A DNA stretch of 47,174 bases from an uncultured Bacteroidales bacterium (GTDB taxonomy: Bacteria; Bacteroidota; Bacteroidia; Bacteroidales; F082), in the NCBI GenBank assembly GCA_905234765.1, contig CAJOIF010000030.1:1-47174 (forward strand). Reading direction: 5' to 3'. The first letter of the stretch is position 1; each line of letters starts with the position of its first letter. The position numbers and the translations under genes were made by a program. The notes under the pieces are model-generated. The model ran no database searches and was not told the DNA's origin. It saw nothing but the letters and a program-made list of their open reading frames with translations. This document shows positions 24,279 to 32,853 of this stretch, in pieces.

Positions 24279-24719
24279 ATGAAAAAAGTATTATTGTTCT
24301 TACTGCCTATGTTCATGATCGCTTTCGCGAGCTGTAGCAGTATGCAGACCTTAAGAAAAGCGCCTGCTGGCTCCATGACTCCGGAAGTCAGACTGAACAT
24401 CAGCCTCGATGACATTGAGTATCTGGGCGAAAGCACCATCAGTGTCAGCACACGCACCTATTTCGGTGCCATCAAACGCATCGACAAAGTCAACGACGTG
24501 ATATTCGATCGCCGCAACAATACCGCTACCGCAATGATCGGTAACCTTGACATCAAGTTGCAGGGCGAACTCATGCTTGCCGCCGACAAGGTCATCAAGG
24601 ATTTCCCTGAGGCCGACTATTTCGTCCCCGTTTCCTATTCGAACGAAATCACCAACCTGTTCCTCGGTAAGCTTTCGACCAAAACCATGGTCATTAAAGC
24701 CTATAAATACAAGAAATAA
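24279..24719 (+). CDS. Predicted lipoprotein of unknown function
   Basis: A 146-residue protein with signal peptide MKKVLLFLLPMFMIAFASC and lipobox FASC (C19). The mature domain has a regular alternation of short strands and helices (VRLNISLDDIEYLGES, RRNNTATAMIGNLDIKL, ADKVIKDFPEADYFVPVSYSNEI) and ends with a basic YKYKK tail. It follows the barrel gene by 12 bases, so it is likely cotranscribed with it. A strong terminator comes 13 bases after its stop. Confidence 0.78.
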   Translation: MKKVLLFLLPMFMIAFASCSSMQTLRKAPAGSMTPEVRLNISLDDIEYLGESTISVSTRTYFGAIKRIDKVNDVIFDRRNNTATAMIGNLDIKLQGELMLAADKVIKDFPEADYFVPVSYSNEITNLFLGKLSTKTMVIKAYKYKK

Positions 24720-24731
24720 TTACAAAAACGC

Positions 24732-24774
24732 AGACAAGGATAATGTCAAAAAAGGCATTATCCTTGTCTTTTTT
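24732..24774 (+). terminator. Strong intrinsic terminator (14-bp stem)
   Basis: AGACAAGGATAATG pairs perfectly with CATTATCCTTGTCT around a 10-base loop and is followed by six T. The ATG of the next gene is only six bases beyond. Confidence 0.88.
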
Positions 24775-24779
24775 ATGAC

Positions 24780-25595
24780 ATGAAAAAAGTTCTCCCAATC
24801 ATCCTCGGTGTCCTCATGCTTTTCAGTGCGTGCAAGGAAAAGACGTCACCTGTCAACCTGTTCATTACCCGTGCCGACGAATATGGCAATGAGGTGTCGC
24901 ACAGCATGTATATCCTTTTCCATATCCATGCTTATTCGACCGACGACCAAATTACACGACTGGAATGCACAAGTTTCGACTCGGAAAACGGCACAGAGCT
25001 AGTCTTCGACACCCTTTTTTCAAACACGAAAGAAATCGAATACGACTACGCCCACTTCACCAAATATTACACCACCAGTGAATACATGGACGTCAAACTG
25101 AGCTTCACCGTTTATACTGCCGGTGGAGACCAACTCACCCAATCTGTCCATTATTTCGTGAAAGGCAATGTCCTGCTCGTGCCCTTTGAAGGCATCATTC
25201 TATATTCGGGAGAACAATCTCAAAAGCCCAACGGGCTCTCACTTGAATGGGTCACGCCAATCATCTCGCAAACCGCCGATTCAGCTTCTATCGACATTTA
25301 CGACTATCGGGCACAAAACAGTGTTCCCGATGAACTTTCGCGCGAATGGAGAAGCGCCACCTCTGTTAAGTTTGTCAGATACAACGACTTCAACTTCCCA
25401 GCAGCCACAATCAAGTACCTGCAAGACTCTTACCTGGCCGGAAACAAGTACACTTCCGTAAGCGACTTGTCCGTAGGCGACATCATTCTGGTAGGAAGAG
25501 ACAACAATGCCATCGGTGTATTCCAAATACAAGCCATCTATGACGAAGAAGGCTGCGAGAACGACCGTTACGAACTGACATTCAAAAAGAAATAA
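24780..25595 (+). CDS. Predicted lipoprotein of unknown function
   Basis: A 271-residue protein with signal peptide MKKVLPIILGVLMLFSAC and lipobox FSAC (C18). The first half (VNLFITRADEYGNEVSHSMYI) looks like an all-beta domain. The second half has GNVLLVPFEGIILYSGEQ, DSASIDIYDYRAQNSVPDE and SVGDIILVGRDNNAIGVFQIQAIYD. No family recognised. The ATG lies six bases after a strong terminator; a TATCCTTG sequence inside the terminator stem is one mismatch from the -7 consensus and might be its promoter. It converges on the peptide-binding protein gene with four bases between stops. Confidence 0.8.
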   Translation: MKKVLPIILGVLMLFSACKEKTSPVNLFITRADEYGNEVSHSMYILFHIHAYSTDDQITRLECTSFDSENGTELVFDTLFSNTKEIEYDYAHFTKYYTTSEYMDVKLSFTVYTAGGDQLTQSVHYFVKGNVLLVPFEGIILYSGEQSQKPNGLSLEWVTPIISQTADSASIDIYDYRAQNSVPDELSREWRSATSVKFVRYNDFNFPAATIKYLQDSYLAGNKYTSVSDLSVGDIILVGRDNNAIGVFQIQAIYDEEGCENDRYELTFKKK

Positions 25596-25599
25596 CCTA

Positions 25600-27201
25600 T
25601 CACATCTTCACCCGTCGCAAATCCAACAGATTGGTTGGATTGCTACCCAAATCCTTCACACGTTTGTTGACGAAACGAAGTACCTCGTCATAGAACAGCA
25701 CCACCACGGGAGCATCCTGCATCATTATACTATCCATCTCGGTGTAATATCGGGCGCGTTCCTGTAGGTCGTTGCAGAGCAATGCTTTTTCATAAATCTT
25801 GTCAAAATCAGGATTTGAATAATGGGTGTAATTCGGTCCTACAGGACAGAAATTCGATGTCGTGAACAAGGACAGATAATTCTCCGCATCGGGATAGTCA
25901 GCTACCCACGAAGAGCGGAAGAACGGCAGACTACCGTTGGAGCGCATGCTACGCATCGTGGCGGGCGGCATCACCTCCATCTTGCACTGTAGTCCGATTT
26001 GTTCCACCTGACTCTGCACGAACTTACCGATGTCGGCATAGTCAGCAACGGTGGAGAGTTGCAACAGATAGCCTTCCAAATGGTTCTCCGCCACCAAACG
26101 CTGTGCGCGTTTTAAGTCGTAGCCATAGCCAATCGTGTTGCTGTGCCCAGGCAAGCCTACGGGAATCATACCGCCCGTGCCAGGCTCACCGACGCCATTA
26201 CGCAGATAGCGCAGCATCTTCTCGCGGTCGATGCAAAGACTGACAGCTTGCCGCAAGGCACGTGAACGGTCAGGGCCGAGGCTGTCGTTCGAGTCAATGA
26301 AGAAGGAGAAATATTCCGTGTTCAGATAAGGCTCTGTGATGAGGTCAATCTTGTCCACATATTTCTGACGCAATTGTCCGTCGTATGTCAGCAGCTCATC
26401 CTTGTAACGAGCATCAATGCCTGACATAAAGTCGAACTTGCCTTTGATAAACTCCAAAAACGCCACCTGCTTGTCAATAAGGAAACTAATGGAAACGGCG
26501 TCAATATAGGGCAGGCTCTCCCCTGCCTCATCACTCTCAAAATAGTTAGGGTTCTTGCGAAAGACAAGTTTCACATTTTCCTTCCAGTACTGGAACTTGA
26601 ACGGCCCCGTTCCTACTGGATGGCTACGAAAGTCATCTCCATAGTATTCGACAGCTTCGTGCGGTACCACCGAGGCGTAGGTCATGGATAAAATGCCCAA
26701 AAACGGTGGGAACGGCTTCGATAATTCAATTTGGAAGGTCGTATCATCTAAGGCAGTGAAAGCATATTTGCCGTCCTCATGATTAACGGATGAGAAAATC
26801 CACATACCAGGCGAGTTCAACTGCTTGTCCACCACGCGATTGAAAGAATAAACAAAATCTTCTGCCGTCACGAAACGGGGTTCGTTGAAACACACATCCT
26901 CGTGGAACTGCACATCATTCCGCAAATGGAAGGTGTAGCGTAGTCCATCCACGCTGATGTCCCATGACTTGGCCACCATCGGAACGAGGTTCATCTGGTC
27001 GTCAAAGGCCACAAGGCTGTTGAAAAGCTGATTACAAGCCCAGATGTGCGGCAAATCTTTTGCATAAATCGGGTCGAGGGTAAGGATGCCAGCGGATTCA
27101 TTGTACTTGAAGATGGCAAGACCTTCATCATCTCCTTGTCGCTGACTGCATCCTGCGGTCAGCAAAACCAAAGCCACCAATCCAAGCCAAACCTTCCGCA
27201 T
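25600..27201 (-). CDS. Peptide/solute-binding lipoprotein (SBP family 5)
   Basis: A 533-residue extracytoplasmic binding protein of the OppA/DppA class, which delivers oligopeptides or related solutes to ABC importers. [18 protein letters not shown] gives lipobox TAGC with C18. The family-5 features are clear: LDPIYAKDLPHIWACNQLFNSLVAFDD, WDISVDGLRYTFHLRNDVQFHEDVCF, VGTGPFKFQYWKE, and SRALRQAVSLCIDREKMLRYLRNGVGEPGTG. No permease or ATPase genes are adjacent. The ATG at 27201 overlaps the lon stop as TGATG, indicating translational coupling; a GTG three bases earlier is less likely. Confidence 0.9.
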   Translation of the reverse strand: MRKVWLGLVALVLLTAGCSQRQGDDEGLAIFKYNESAGILTLDPIYAKDLPHIWACNQLFNSLVAFDDQMNLVPMVAKSWDISVDGLRYTFHLRNDVQFHEDVCFNEPRFVTAEDFVYSFNRVVDKQLNSPGMWIFSSVNHEDGKYAFTALDDTTFQIELSKPFPPFLGILSMTYASVVPHEAVEYYGDDFRSHPVGTGPFKFQYWKENVKLVFRKNPNYFESDEAGESLPYIDAVSISFLIDKQVAFLEFIKGKFDFMSGIDARYKDELLTYDGQLRQKYVDKIDLITEPYLNTEYFSFFIDSNDSLGPDRSRALRQAVSLCIDREKMLRYLRNGVGEPGTGGMIPVGLPGHSNTIGYGYDLKRAQRLVAENHLEGYLLQLSTVADYADIGKFVQSQVEQIGLQCKMEVMPPATMRSMRSNGSLPFFRSSWVADYPDAENYLSLFTTSNFCPVGPNYTHYSNPDFDKIYEKALLCNDLQERARYYTEMDSIMMQDAPVVVLFYDEVLRFVNKRVKDLGSNPTNLLDLRRVKM

Positions 27202-29696
27202 CACTTCTTCACTTTGAAACCAATCACCTCAGGATGCAAGTTGTTCAAATACTTGTTGTAGTCGAGGTCGTTCTTGTCCTGTTCCTTCTCCAAGGCAAGA
27301 TCAAGCACCTCCATCATGTTCTCCACATAGTGGAAGTTCAGGCCATCGATGTAATCCTCCTTGATGTCCTTGATATCGTGCTCGTTGTCAATGGAAAGGA
27401 TGAGGTCGGTCACGCCGTTGCGCTTGGCGGCAAGGATCTTCTCTTTCACGCCACCCACAGGCAAGACCCTACCACGTAGCGTGATTTCACCTGTCATGGC
27501 CAGCTGACCTTTCACCTTGCGTTGGGTGAAGGCCGAGGTTAAAGCAGAAAGCATCGTGATACCCGCCGAAGGGCCGTCCTTAGGCGTGGCACCCTCAGGA
27601 ATGTGGACATGCACGTTCCAAGCATCAAACACATCGGGGTTGATGTTAAGCTGCGAAGCGTGTGCCTTGATGAACTCGTAGGCAATGGTGGCGGATTCCT
27701 TCATCACCTCACCGAGGTTGCCCGTCAACGAGAGGTGTCCGCCGCCACGGCTCAAACTGACCTCGATGGACAGAATTTCGCCGCCCACCTGCGTCCAAGC
27801 CAAGCCTGTGGCTACGCCCGGCATGGTGTGCTTCACCTCGTCCTCGTCGTGGTGCATCGGCACGCCGAGCACTTTCCGAATGTCGTCCATCGTGATCTTC
27901 TTGTCGAAGGCATCCTCGGTGACGACCTGCTTGGCGCGGAAACGCATCATGTCGCCGATACGACGCTCCAAGTTACGCACGCCCGCCTCGCGAGTGTAGT
28001 CGTCGATGATATGCATGACGATGTCTTTCGAGAAAGCGATTTGTTTGCTGTCGAGGCCGTGTTCCTTCATCTGCTTCGGGATAAGGTGCCGCTTGGCAAT
28101 TTCGTATTTCTCCTCGCGTAGGTAGCCGCTCAAGTCGATGATTTCCATACGGTCGCGCAAGGCGGGATGAATGGTCGCGAGGTTGTTGGCCGTAGCAATG
28201 AAGAGAATCTTCGAGAGATCGTAGTCCAACTCGATGAAGTTGTCGTAGAAGGCGTTATTCTGCTCAGGGTCAAGGATTTCCAAAAGTGCGGCCTGCGGGT
28301 CGCCACTGATGTTGTTGCCGCTCACCTTGTCGATTTCGTCGAGAACAAAAACAGGATTGCCTGACTTCACCTTGCGCAGGTTCTGGATAATACGGCCTGG
28401 CATAGCGCCAATATAGGTCTTGCGGTGGCCGCGCAACTCTGACTCGTCGCGCACGCCTCCCAATGACATTCTGACATATTTTCTATTCAGGGCACGTGCG
28501 ATGGACTTACCTAAGGAAGTCTTGCCCACGCCAGGAGGTCCGACGAGACACAAAATCGGGGCTTTCATGTCCTTGCGCAACTTCAGCACAGCCAAGTGCT
28601 CCACGATGCGATCTTTCACCTTGTCCAAGCCGAAATGGTCGGCATCAAGGATGCGCTGGGCGCGTTTCAGGTCGAAGTTGTCCTTGGTGTATTCCTCCCA
28701 CGGCAGGTCAACTAGATACTGTAGATAGTTCAACTGAATACCATATTCCGCCGCTTGCGGATGGGTACGCTCCAGTTTCTTCAGTTCCCTCTCGAAAACC
28801 TCTGCCACTTCCTTTGACCATTTCTTTTTCTTGGCCTTGTCCGTCAATTCCTTCACATCCTGCTCATTCGGCGTGCCGCCCAACTCTTCCTGGATGGTCC
28901 TCAGTTGTTGGTTGAGGTAATACTCGCGCTGCTGCTTGTCCATATCGACGCGCACCTTGCTCTGAATTTGCTGTTTCAACTCAATCATCTGCTGCTCATC
29001 AGTCAGCACGGCCAACAGGTCAGAAGCCATCTGATTGAGGTTGCGCGATTCCAAAAGTCCTTGTCTGACAGGCATGTCGGCTTCCACATTGCTAGCCACA
29101 AAGTTCAGCAAAAACACAGGGTCGTCGATATTCTTGATAGCAAAGCCTGCCTCTTGCGACAAGTTACGCGAGCGAGCGATGACTTGAATGGCCAACTCCT
29201 TGACCGACTGTATCAAAGCGTTGAATTTTCTGGTATTGGGGATGTCTTCCGAAGCTGCATATGGCATCACCGTGGCCTTGAGATATGGCTCAACCTGTGT
29301 CGGCTCCACCACCTCAAAACGGCGTTTGCCCTGAATGATGACAGTGACATTGCCGTCAGGCATCTCAAAAGTCTTAAGGATTTGCGCCGAGGTGCCCACC
29401 TTATATAAATCTTCCAGCGTCGGCTCCTCCACATTCGACTCCTTCTGTGCGATGACACCGATGGACTTGCGTTTGCGGTTGTATTCCTTCACCAACTGTA
29501 TGGACTTGTCGCGCCCCACCGTGATGGGGATGACCACACCAGGATAGAGCACGGAGTTGCGGAGAGGCAAAATAGGCAGTTCCTCCGGCACCTCTTCATC
29601 TTGGCCGAGATGGCCCTCGATCGTCAACACAGGGATAAACTCGGACTCCGAGTCCATCATATCTGAAAACAATTCGGGTTCAACTTTATAACTCAT
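27201..29696 (-). CDS. lon: ATP-dependent protease Lon
   Basis: An 831-residue AAA+ protease that unfolds and degrades damaged and regulatory proteins in the cytoplasm. The N-terminal substrate-binding domain begins [21 protein letters not shown], a coiled coil follows, then Walker [14 protein letters not shown], Walker [10 protein letters not shown], and sensor and arginine-finger regions. The C-terminal protease has the catalytic dyad S710 ([10 protein letters not shown]) and K753 ([12 protein letters not shown]). Length and domains are complete. Its promoter lies just downstream of the bL31B terminator; the leader is about 64 bases and includes the palindrome GACAAATTGTC (29718-29728). The downstream binding-protein gene overlaps its stop codon. 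Confidence 0.97.
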   Translation of the reverse strand: MSYKVEPELFSDMMDSESEFIPVLTIEGHLGQDEEVPEELPILPLRNSVLYPGVVIPITVGRDKSIQLVKEYNRKRKSIGVIAQKESNVEEPTLEDLYKVGTSAQILKTFEMPDGNVTVIIQGKRRFEVVEPTQVEPYLKATVMPYAASEDIPNTRKFNALIQSVKELAIQVIARSRNLSQEAGFAIKNIDDPVFLLNFVASNVEADMPVRQGLLESRNLNQMASDLLAVLTDEQQMIELKQQIQSKVRVDMDKQQREYYLNQQLRTIQEELGGTPNEQDVKELTDKAKKKKWSKEVAEVFERELKKLERTHPQAAEYGIQLNYLQYLVDLPWEEYTKDNFDLKRAQRILDADHFGLDKVKDRIVEHLAVLKLRKDMKAPILCLVGPPGVGKTSLGKSIARALNRKYVRMSLGGVRDESELRGHRKTYIGAMPGRIIQNLRKVKSGNPVFVLDEIDKVSGNNISGDPQAALLEILDPEQNNAFYDNFIELDYDLSKILFIATANNLATIHPALRDRMEIIDLSGYLREEKYEIAKRHLIPKQMKEHGLDSKQIAFSKDIVMHIIDDYTREAGVRNLERRIGDMMRFRAKQVVTEDAFDKKITMDDIRKVLGVPMHHDEDEVKHTMPGVATGLAWTQVGGEILSIEVSLSRGGGHLSLTGNLGEVMKESATIAYEFIKAHASQLNINPDVFDAWNVHVHIPEGATPKDGPSAGITMLSALTSAFTQRKVKGQLAMTGEITLRGRVLPVGGVKEKILAAKRNGVTDLILSIDNEHDIKDIKEDYIDGLNFHYVENMMEVLDLALEKEQDKNDLDYNKYLNNLHPEVIGFKVKK

Positions 29697-29766
29697 AAAA
29701 CAGATTTTGTTCTAGGCGACAAATTGTCAGTCTGCCGCCGTTTCACACCTTATTATATATGTAGCG

Positions 29767-29774
29767 CAAAGATA
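29767..29774 (-). promoter_or_regulatory. -7 box (TATCTTTG) of the lon promoter
   Basis: Exact TAnnTTTG match on the minus strand, 22 bases after the bL31B terminator T-run. Confidence 0.75.
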
Positions 29775-29795
29775 CGACAATAATAGTGCCAAGGC

Positions 29796-29826
29796 AAAAA
29801 AAAAGCCCTCGCGACTGCAAGAGCTT
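29796..29826 (-). terminator. Intrinsic terminator after the bL31B gene
   Basis: On the minus strand AAGCTCT pairs with AGGGCTT (one G-U) around GCA...CGC and is followed by nine T. It begins 22 bases after the bL31B stop codon. Confidence 0.8.
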
Positions 29827-29848
29827 CCCTTTTTCGGTTTCGTCCAAC

Positions 29849-30098
29849 TTACTTGGCTTCCTTCTTCTCGAAGAACTTCTTGTACTTGTTGTTGAACTTA
29901 TCCACACGACCGGCGGCCGGTGTAGAAGGGATGTGACGCACTGGAGATTTCCAATTTCACCAGAGGATATTCGTTGCCGTCTTCCCATTTGATGGTCTCC
30001 TTGGTGTTGATGGTCGAGCGCGACAGGAAGGTCGCATCGTTTGACATATCTTTGAAAACAACCAGACGATAGTTCTTGGGGTGAATGTCTTTTTTCAT
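29849..30098 (-). pseudogene. rpmE2: Ribosomal protein bL31 type B, frameshifted by an internal deletion
   Basis: The N-terminal part [20 protein letters not shown] through [12 protein letters not shown] is clearly bL31 of the zinc-independent type B, part of the ribosomal central protuberance. Immediately after HPFYTG the reading frame runs into RRSCG and a stop at 29898. In another frame the expected C-terminus [21 protein letters not shown] continues to a TAA at 29849. Family members have about seven extra residues (K-xxx-VDT) between these parts, so about 20 bases appear to be missing, which causes the frameshift. The junction lies in ACCGGCGGCCGGT (29909-29921), a near-perfect palindrome. 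It has a normal promoter and terminator. A sequencing or assembly error is a serious alternative. Confidence 0.85.
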
Positions 30099-30126
30099 CG
30101 CTTTCTTTCCTTTAATTTTGAGTGCG

Positions 30127-30134
30127 CAAAAGTA
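30127..30134 (-). promoter_or_regulatory. -7 box (TACTTTTG) of the bL31B gene
   Basis: Exact TAnnTTTG match on the minus strand, 28 bases before the ATG at 30098. Confidence 0.7.
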
Positions 30135-30324
30135 CAACAATTTCTTGGAATGGCAATCGTTTTGGAGAAAAATTTTTGTTCAATAAACTAACTTATTATC
30201 CATCAACATTTTACTTTCGAAATTACTTGTTCTCCTTCCAATCGTTTGAACCATTCGAATTTTTCGAATAACTGCTTTCTCTCGTAATCCACCGTTTTGG
30301 AATACTTCTTTCAAGTGATAGATC

Positions 30325-31074
30325 TCAGTGTAAACTTCCATTCTTAACCACAGAACGCACCGGTCGGACAGAATGACCACGGTCGCGACCACCATCATTA
30401 CCCATAATGCACCCACGTGAGTTGAAACGGAAACCCCATCCATCAGCAGGGGAGGTAATGTCAAGCGAACTCGACCAATAGTTGCCATCGCTCTCTACAT
30501 CGTCGAGACTGTCGTCCCTACGACTTCCAGCAGCAGGTAGAAAGAGTTCCTGCCCGTTACTTGCAAAGAACAGTTGTCCATTTACACCGTTTCTGATTGT
30601 CCATTTGTGAGTAGTGTTCAGAAACAGCTCTTGCCATTGCTCCTTAGTGGGTGTACTCCAACCCGCATCCCAATTGACCTTGGCGGCATCATCACTTGGC
30701 TGCAACACAGTCAAGTTGTCGATAAAACCATTGTAGCCACAGCTTGAGTTATTACAGTATTTGGTAAGCCATTTGTAGCAGTCGTAACTATACTGGTAGG
30801 TGCTCCAGTTGTAGTAATCCTTCGATGTAGTCTCGCCCCATGCGAAGTAGTCGCCATAACCCTCGGGCGTGGTCGCGCCAATATTGCAGGTCGCCCACAA
30901 AGTTCCACTAGGCAGACCTAGATCCACATACTCGTGACCATTTAGATTATTATCTCCGCTTTCTCCATTGTTGTTTTCCCCATTATTCGGGCCATCTGAT
31001 TTCGTACATCCAGAGACAAAACACATTGCTGTCATTAGTATCATGGCTGCTATGGCCTTCAAAAATCCTTGCAT
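30325..31074 (-). CDS. FISUMP-domain lipoprotein with a C-type-lectin-like domain
   Basis: A 249-residue predicted surface lipoprotein. The signal peptide MQGFLKAIAAMILMTAMCFV leads to lipobox VSGC (C23), then an Asn/Gly-rich linker (24-50). The mature domain EYVDLGLPSGTLWATCNIGA..GDYFAWGET is the Fibrobacter succinogenes major paralogous domain, which is thought to adopt the formylglycine-enzyme/C-type-lectin fold. It ends with SDGNYWSSSLDI...GHSVRPVRSV, the usual closing pattern. The start at 31074 is chosen because it directly precedes the signal peptide and follows the -7 box. It is divergent from a DUF4143 ATPase gene and is a paralogue of the lipoprotein at 45821-46996. The 140 bases after its stop hold a small palindrome (30253-30269) but no clear terminator or gene. 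Confidence 0.85.
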   Translation of the reverse strand: MQGFLKAIAAMILMTAMCFVSGCTKSDGPNNGENNNGESGDNNLNGHEYVDLGLPSGTLWATCNIGATTPEGYGDYFAWGETTSKDYYNWSTYQYSYDCYKWLTKYCNNSSCGYNGFIDNLTVLQPSDDAAKVNWDAGWSTPTKEQWQELFLNTTHKWTIRNGVNGQLFFASNGQELFLPAAGSRRDDSLDDVESDGNYWSSSLDITSPADGWGFRFNSRGCIMGNDGGRDRGHSVRPVRSVVKNGSLH

Positions 31075-31104
31075 AATAATTGTGTTTTTGAAGATTTCCT
31101 GCTG

Positions 31105-31112
31105 CAAAATTA
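31105..31112 (-). promoter_or_regulatory. -7 box (TAATTTTG) of the FISUMP lipoprotein gene
   Basis: Exact TAnnTTTG match on the minus strand, 30 bases before the ATG at 31074. Confidence 0.65.
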
Positions 31113-31236
31113 GTGTTTTTTCCGAAAACCTCAAACCGTCACCTTTATTTGTGTTATATTTGAAACGGATGTGTTGCAAAATACGACCTACAGTTATCAA
31201 GCAACACATCAAGCATGGAATGATGTAAATCAAGAT

Positions 31237-31325
31237 TGCCGCCAAATTCACCAACGAAATCCGTCCAAATTTACCAATAAAAATCGTCCAAATTCACTAA
31301 TAAAAACCGTCCAAATTTATCAATC
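31237..31325 (+). repeat. Four tandem 23-24 bp units upstream of the first DUF4143 ATPase
   Basis: Each unit has the core CGTCCAAATTyAyyAATA followed by AAAAA. The first unit is most diverged (CCGCCAAATTCACCAACG). The array ends 15 bases before the ATPase -7 box, so it covers the region where an activator, a repressor or the ATPase itself could bind. It is too short and too degenerate to be a CRISPR. Confidence 0.75.
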
Positions 31326-31339
31326 GTTTATTTTTTTCG

Positions 31340-31347
31340 TATTTTTG
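31340..31347 (+). promoter_or_regulatory. -7 box (TATTTTTG) of the first DUF4143 ATPase gene
   Basis: Exact TAnnTTTG match, 25 bases before the ATG at 31372, just downstream of the tandem repeats. Confidence 0.7.
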
Positions 31348-31371
31348 CAGCCGTAAAATCTCATTTAAGAC

Positions 31372-32658
31372 ATGAAAGGTAGCGAATACAAAGCTCGAAT
31401 CGCAGATGAAATGCTTCGGAAAAAACTGCGTCGTATTGGAGCGGTGCTGGTGCAAGGCCCAAAATGGTGCGGCAAGACGACCACTTCCGAACAAGTCGCC
31501 AAAAGTGTTCTATATATGGCTGACCCAAGCAAGCAAAAAGCCTATCTGCAAACCGCAGAAGTCAATACCAGTATGCTATTGGTTGGCGAAACGCCCCGAC
31601 TTATCGACGAATGGCAATTAGCCCCGAAAATCTGGGATGCCGTGCGATTTGAAGTCGATCATCGCGGCGAGGAAGGGCAATTCATCCTTACGGGTTCAGC
31701 GGTTCCGGCTTCCACTGACAACATCAATCATACCGGCACGGGGAGAATTTCACGACTCACAATGCGCCCCATGTCGTTGTTCGAGTCTGGCGAATCCAAT
31801 GGTAGCGTCAGCCTCGAATGGTTGTTTTCGCAACCTGAGAACCAACCAATGGGAATAGCCAATCTGTCCATCAACGAGTTGGCTTTTCTGATATGCCGAG
31901 GCGGATGGCCAAGTTCGACCACGAAACAAGATAAGGGAGACGCTTTGGCTTTGGCCTTTGACTATTTCGATGCCGTAACCGAAGCCGACATTTCACGTGT
32001 AGACAATGTGAAGCGTGACCCCGAAAAAGCACGGCTCCTCTTGCGCTCATACGCTCGTCATCAAGGTGCTCAGACTTCTATTGACGTCATCAAACAAGAC
32101 CTGCGGTCCAATGAAGACAGTTCGATTAGCGACAACACCATCATCACTTACATCGATGCACTCAAGAAGATTTTCGTGATTGAGGACATGGCTGCATGGA
32201 ATCCCAATCTCCGCTCGAAAACCGCCATCCGAACTTCTGAAACGCGCTATTTCGTGGACCCTTCGATAGCCACTGCCGCATTGGGTCTTGGCCCCTCCGA
32301 CTTGCTGAACGACTTGAACACGATGGGATTGTTTTTCGAGACTCTCGCCGTGCGCGACCTTCGCGTGTATGCCGATGCCTTGGATGGAAAGGTTTATCAT
32401 TACCGTGACAAAACAGGCCTAGAATGTGACGCCGTGTTGCATCTACGAAACGGACACTATGGCCTGATTGAAATCAAATTAGGCGGGGACAAACTTGTTG
32501 AAGAAGGTGTGAAAACACTTACCGACCTCAGCAAAAAAATTGATACAACGAAAATGCCCAACCCTTCTTTCTTGATGGTGCTGACAGGCATAGGCGATTA
32601 CGCCTACCGACGCGCTGATGGGGTTTATGTGGTACCTATTGGTTGCTTGAAAGCGTGA
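31372..32658 (+). CDS. AAA+ ATPase with DUF4143 C-terminal domain
   Basis: A 428-residue protein of the widespread but functionally unassigned ATPase/DUF4143 family. Walker A is GPKWCGKTT (29-37), Walker B-like RLIDEWQLAP lies near 76-85, and sensor 1 is FILTGSAVP. The linker holds a winged-helix-like region (DVIKQDLRSNEDSSISDNTIITYIDALKKIFVIEDMAAW). The C-terminal part has a nuclease-fold-like core, LECDAVLHLRNGHYGLIEIKLGG, with a D-x(n)-ExK spacing as in PD-(D/E)xK enzymes. Whether it cuts DNA is unknown. Transcription starts beside a four-unit tandem repeat. It is divergent from the FISUMP lipoprotein. Confidence 0.88.
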   Translation: MKGSEYKARIADEMLRKKLRRIGAVLVQGPKWCGKTTTSEQVAKSVLYMADPSKQKAYLQTAEVNTSMLLVGETPRLIDEWQLAPKIWDAVRFEVDHRGEEGQFILTGSAVPASTDNINHTGTGRISRLTMRPMSLFESGESNGSVSLEWLFSQPENQPMGIANLSINELAFLICRGGWPSSTTKQDKGDALALAFDYFDAVTEADISRVDNVKRDPEKARLLLRSYARHQGAQTSIDVIKQDLRSNEDSSISDNTIITYIDALKKIFVIEDMAAWNPNLRSKTAIRTSETRYFVDPSIATAALGLGPSDLLNDLNTMGLFFETLAVRDLRVYADALDGKVYHYRDKTGLECDAVLHLRNGHYGLIEIKLGGDKLVEEGVKTLTDLSKKIDTTKMPNPSFLMVLTGIGDYAYRRADGVYVVPIGCLKA

Positions 32659-32757
32659 TTAGTGGTTCTTCTTTGGCCACCATCCATTCAAAATATCCTA
32701 AAACAAAGCCCTAAACCCTTACTAATCCATAGAAAAACCTAAATATTTCAAAAAAGG

Positions 32758-32787
32758 TTTGGCACATTGTTTTAATTATTATCTTTG
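32758..32787 (+). promoter_or_regulatory. Promoter of the serC operon (-33 TTTG, -7 TATCTTTG)
   Basis: TTTG at 32758-32761 and TATCTTTG at 32780-32787 are 18 bases apart, close to the consensus layout. The leader is about 60 bases and A-rich. Confidence 0.75.
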
Positions 32788-32853
32788 CAGCAAAATAAAC
32801 GCATTAAACTTAATCAACAAATTATAAATCAAAACATTAAATCAACATTTGTA

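Noticed and set aside
29718..29728. GACAAATTGTC palindrome in the lon leader as a heat-shock operator
   Set aside because: It is short, is unlike CIRCE, and has no second copy at htrA or elsewhere in the window; I note it under lon but do not call it an operator.
30180..30488. 102-codon minus-strand frame overlapping the 3' end of the first lipoprotein and running past its stop
   Set aside because: I considered a frameshifted extension or a remnant gene. The lipoprotein domain ends normally at SVRPVRSV and the extra sequence matches no family; it is more likely non-coding.
31237..31325. Possible CRISPR array
   Set aside because: The repeats are contiguous with no unique spacers, the units diverge, and no cas genes are nearby.
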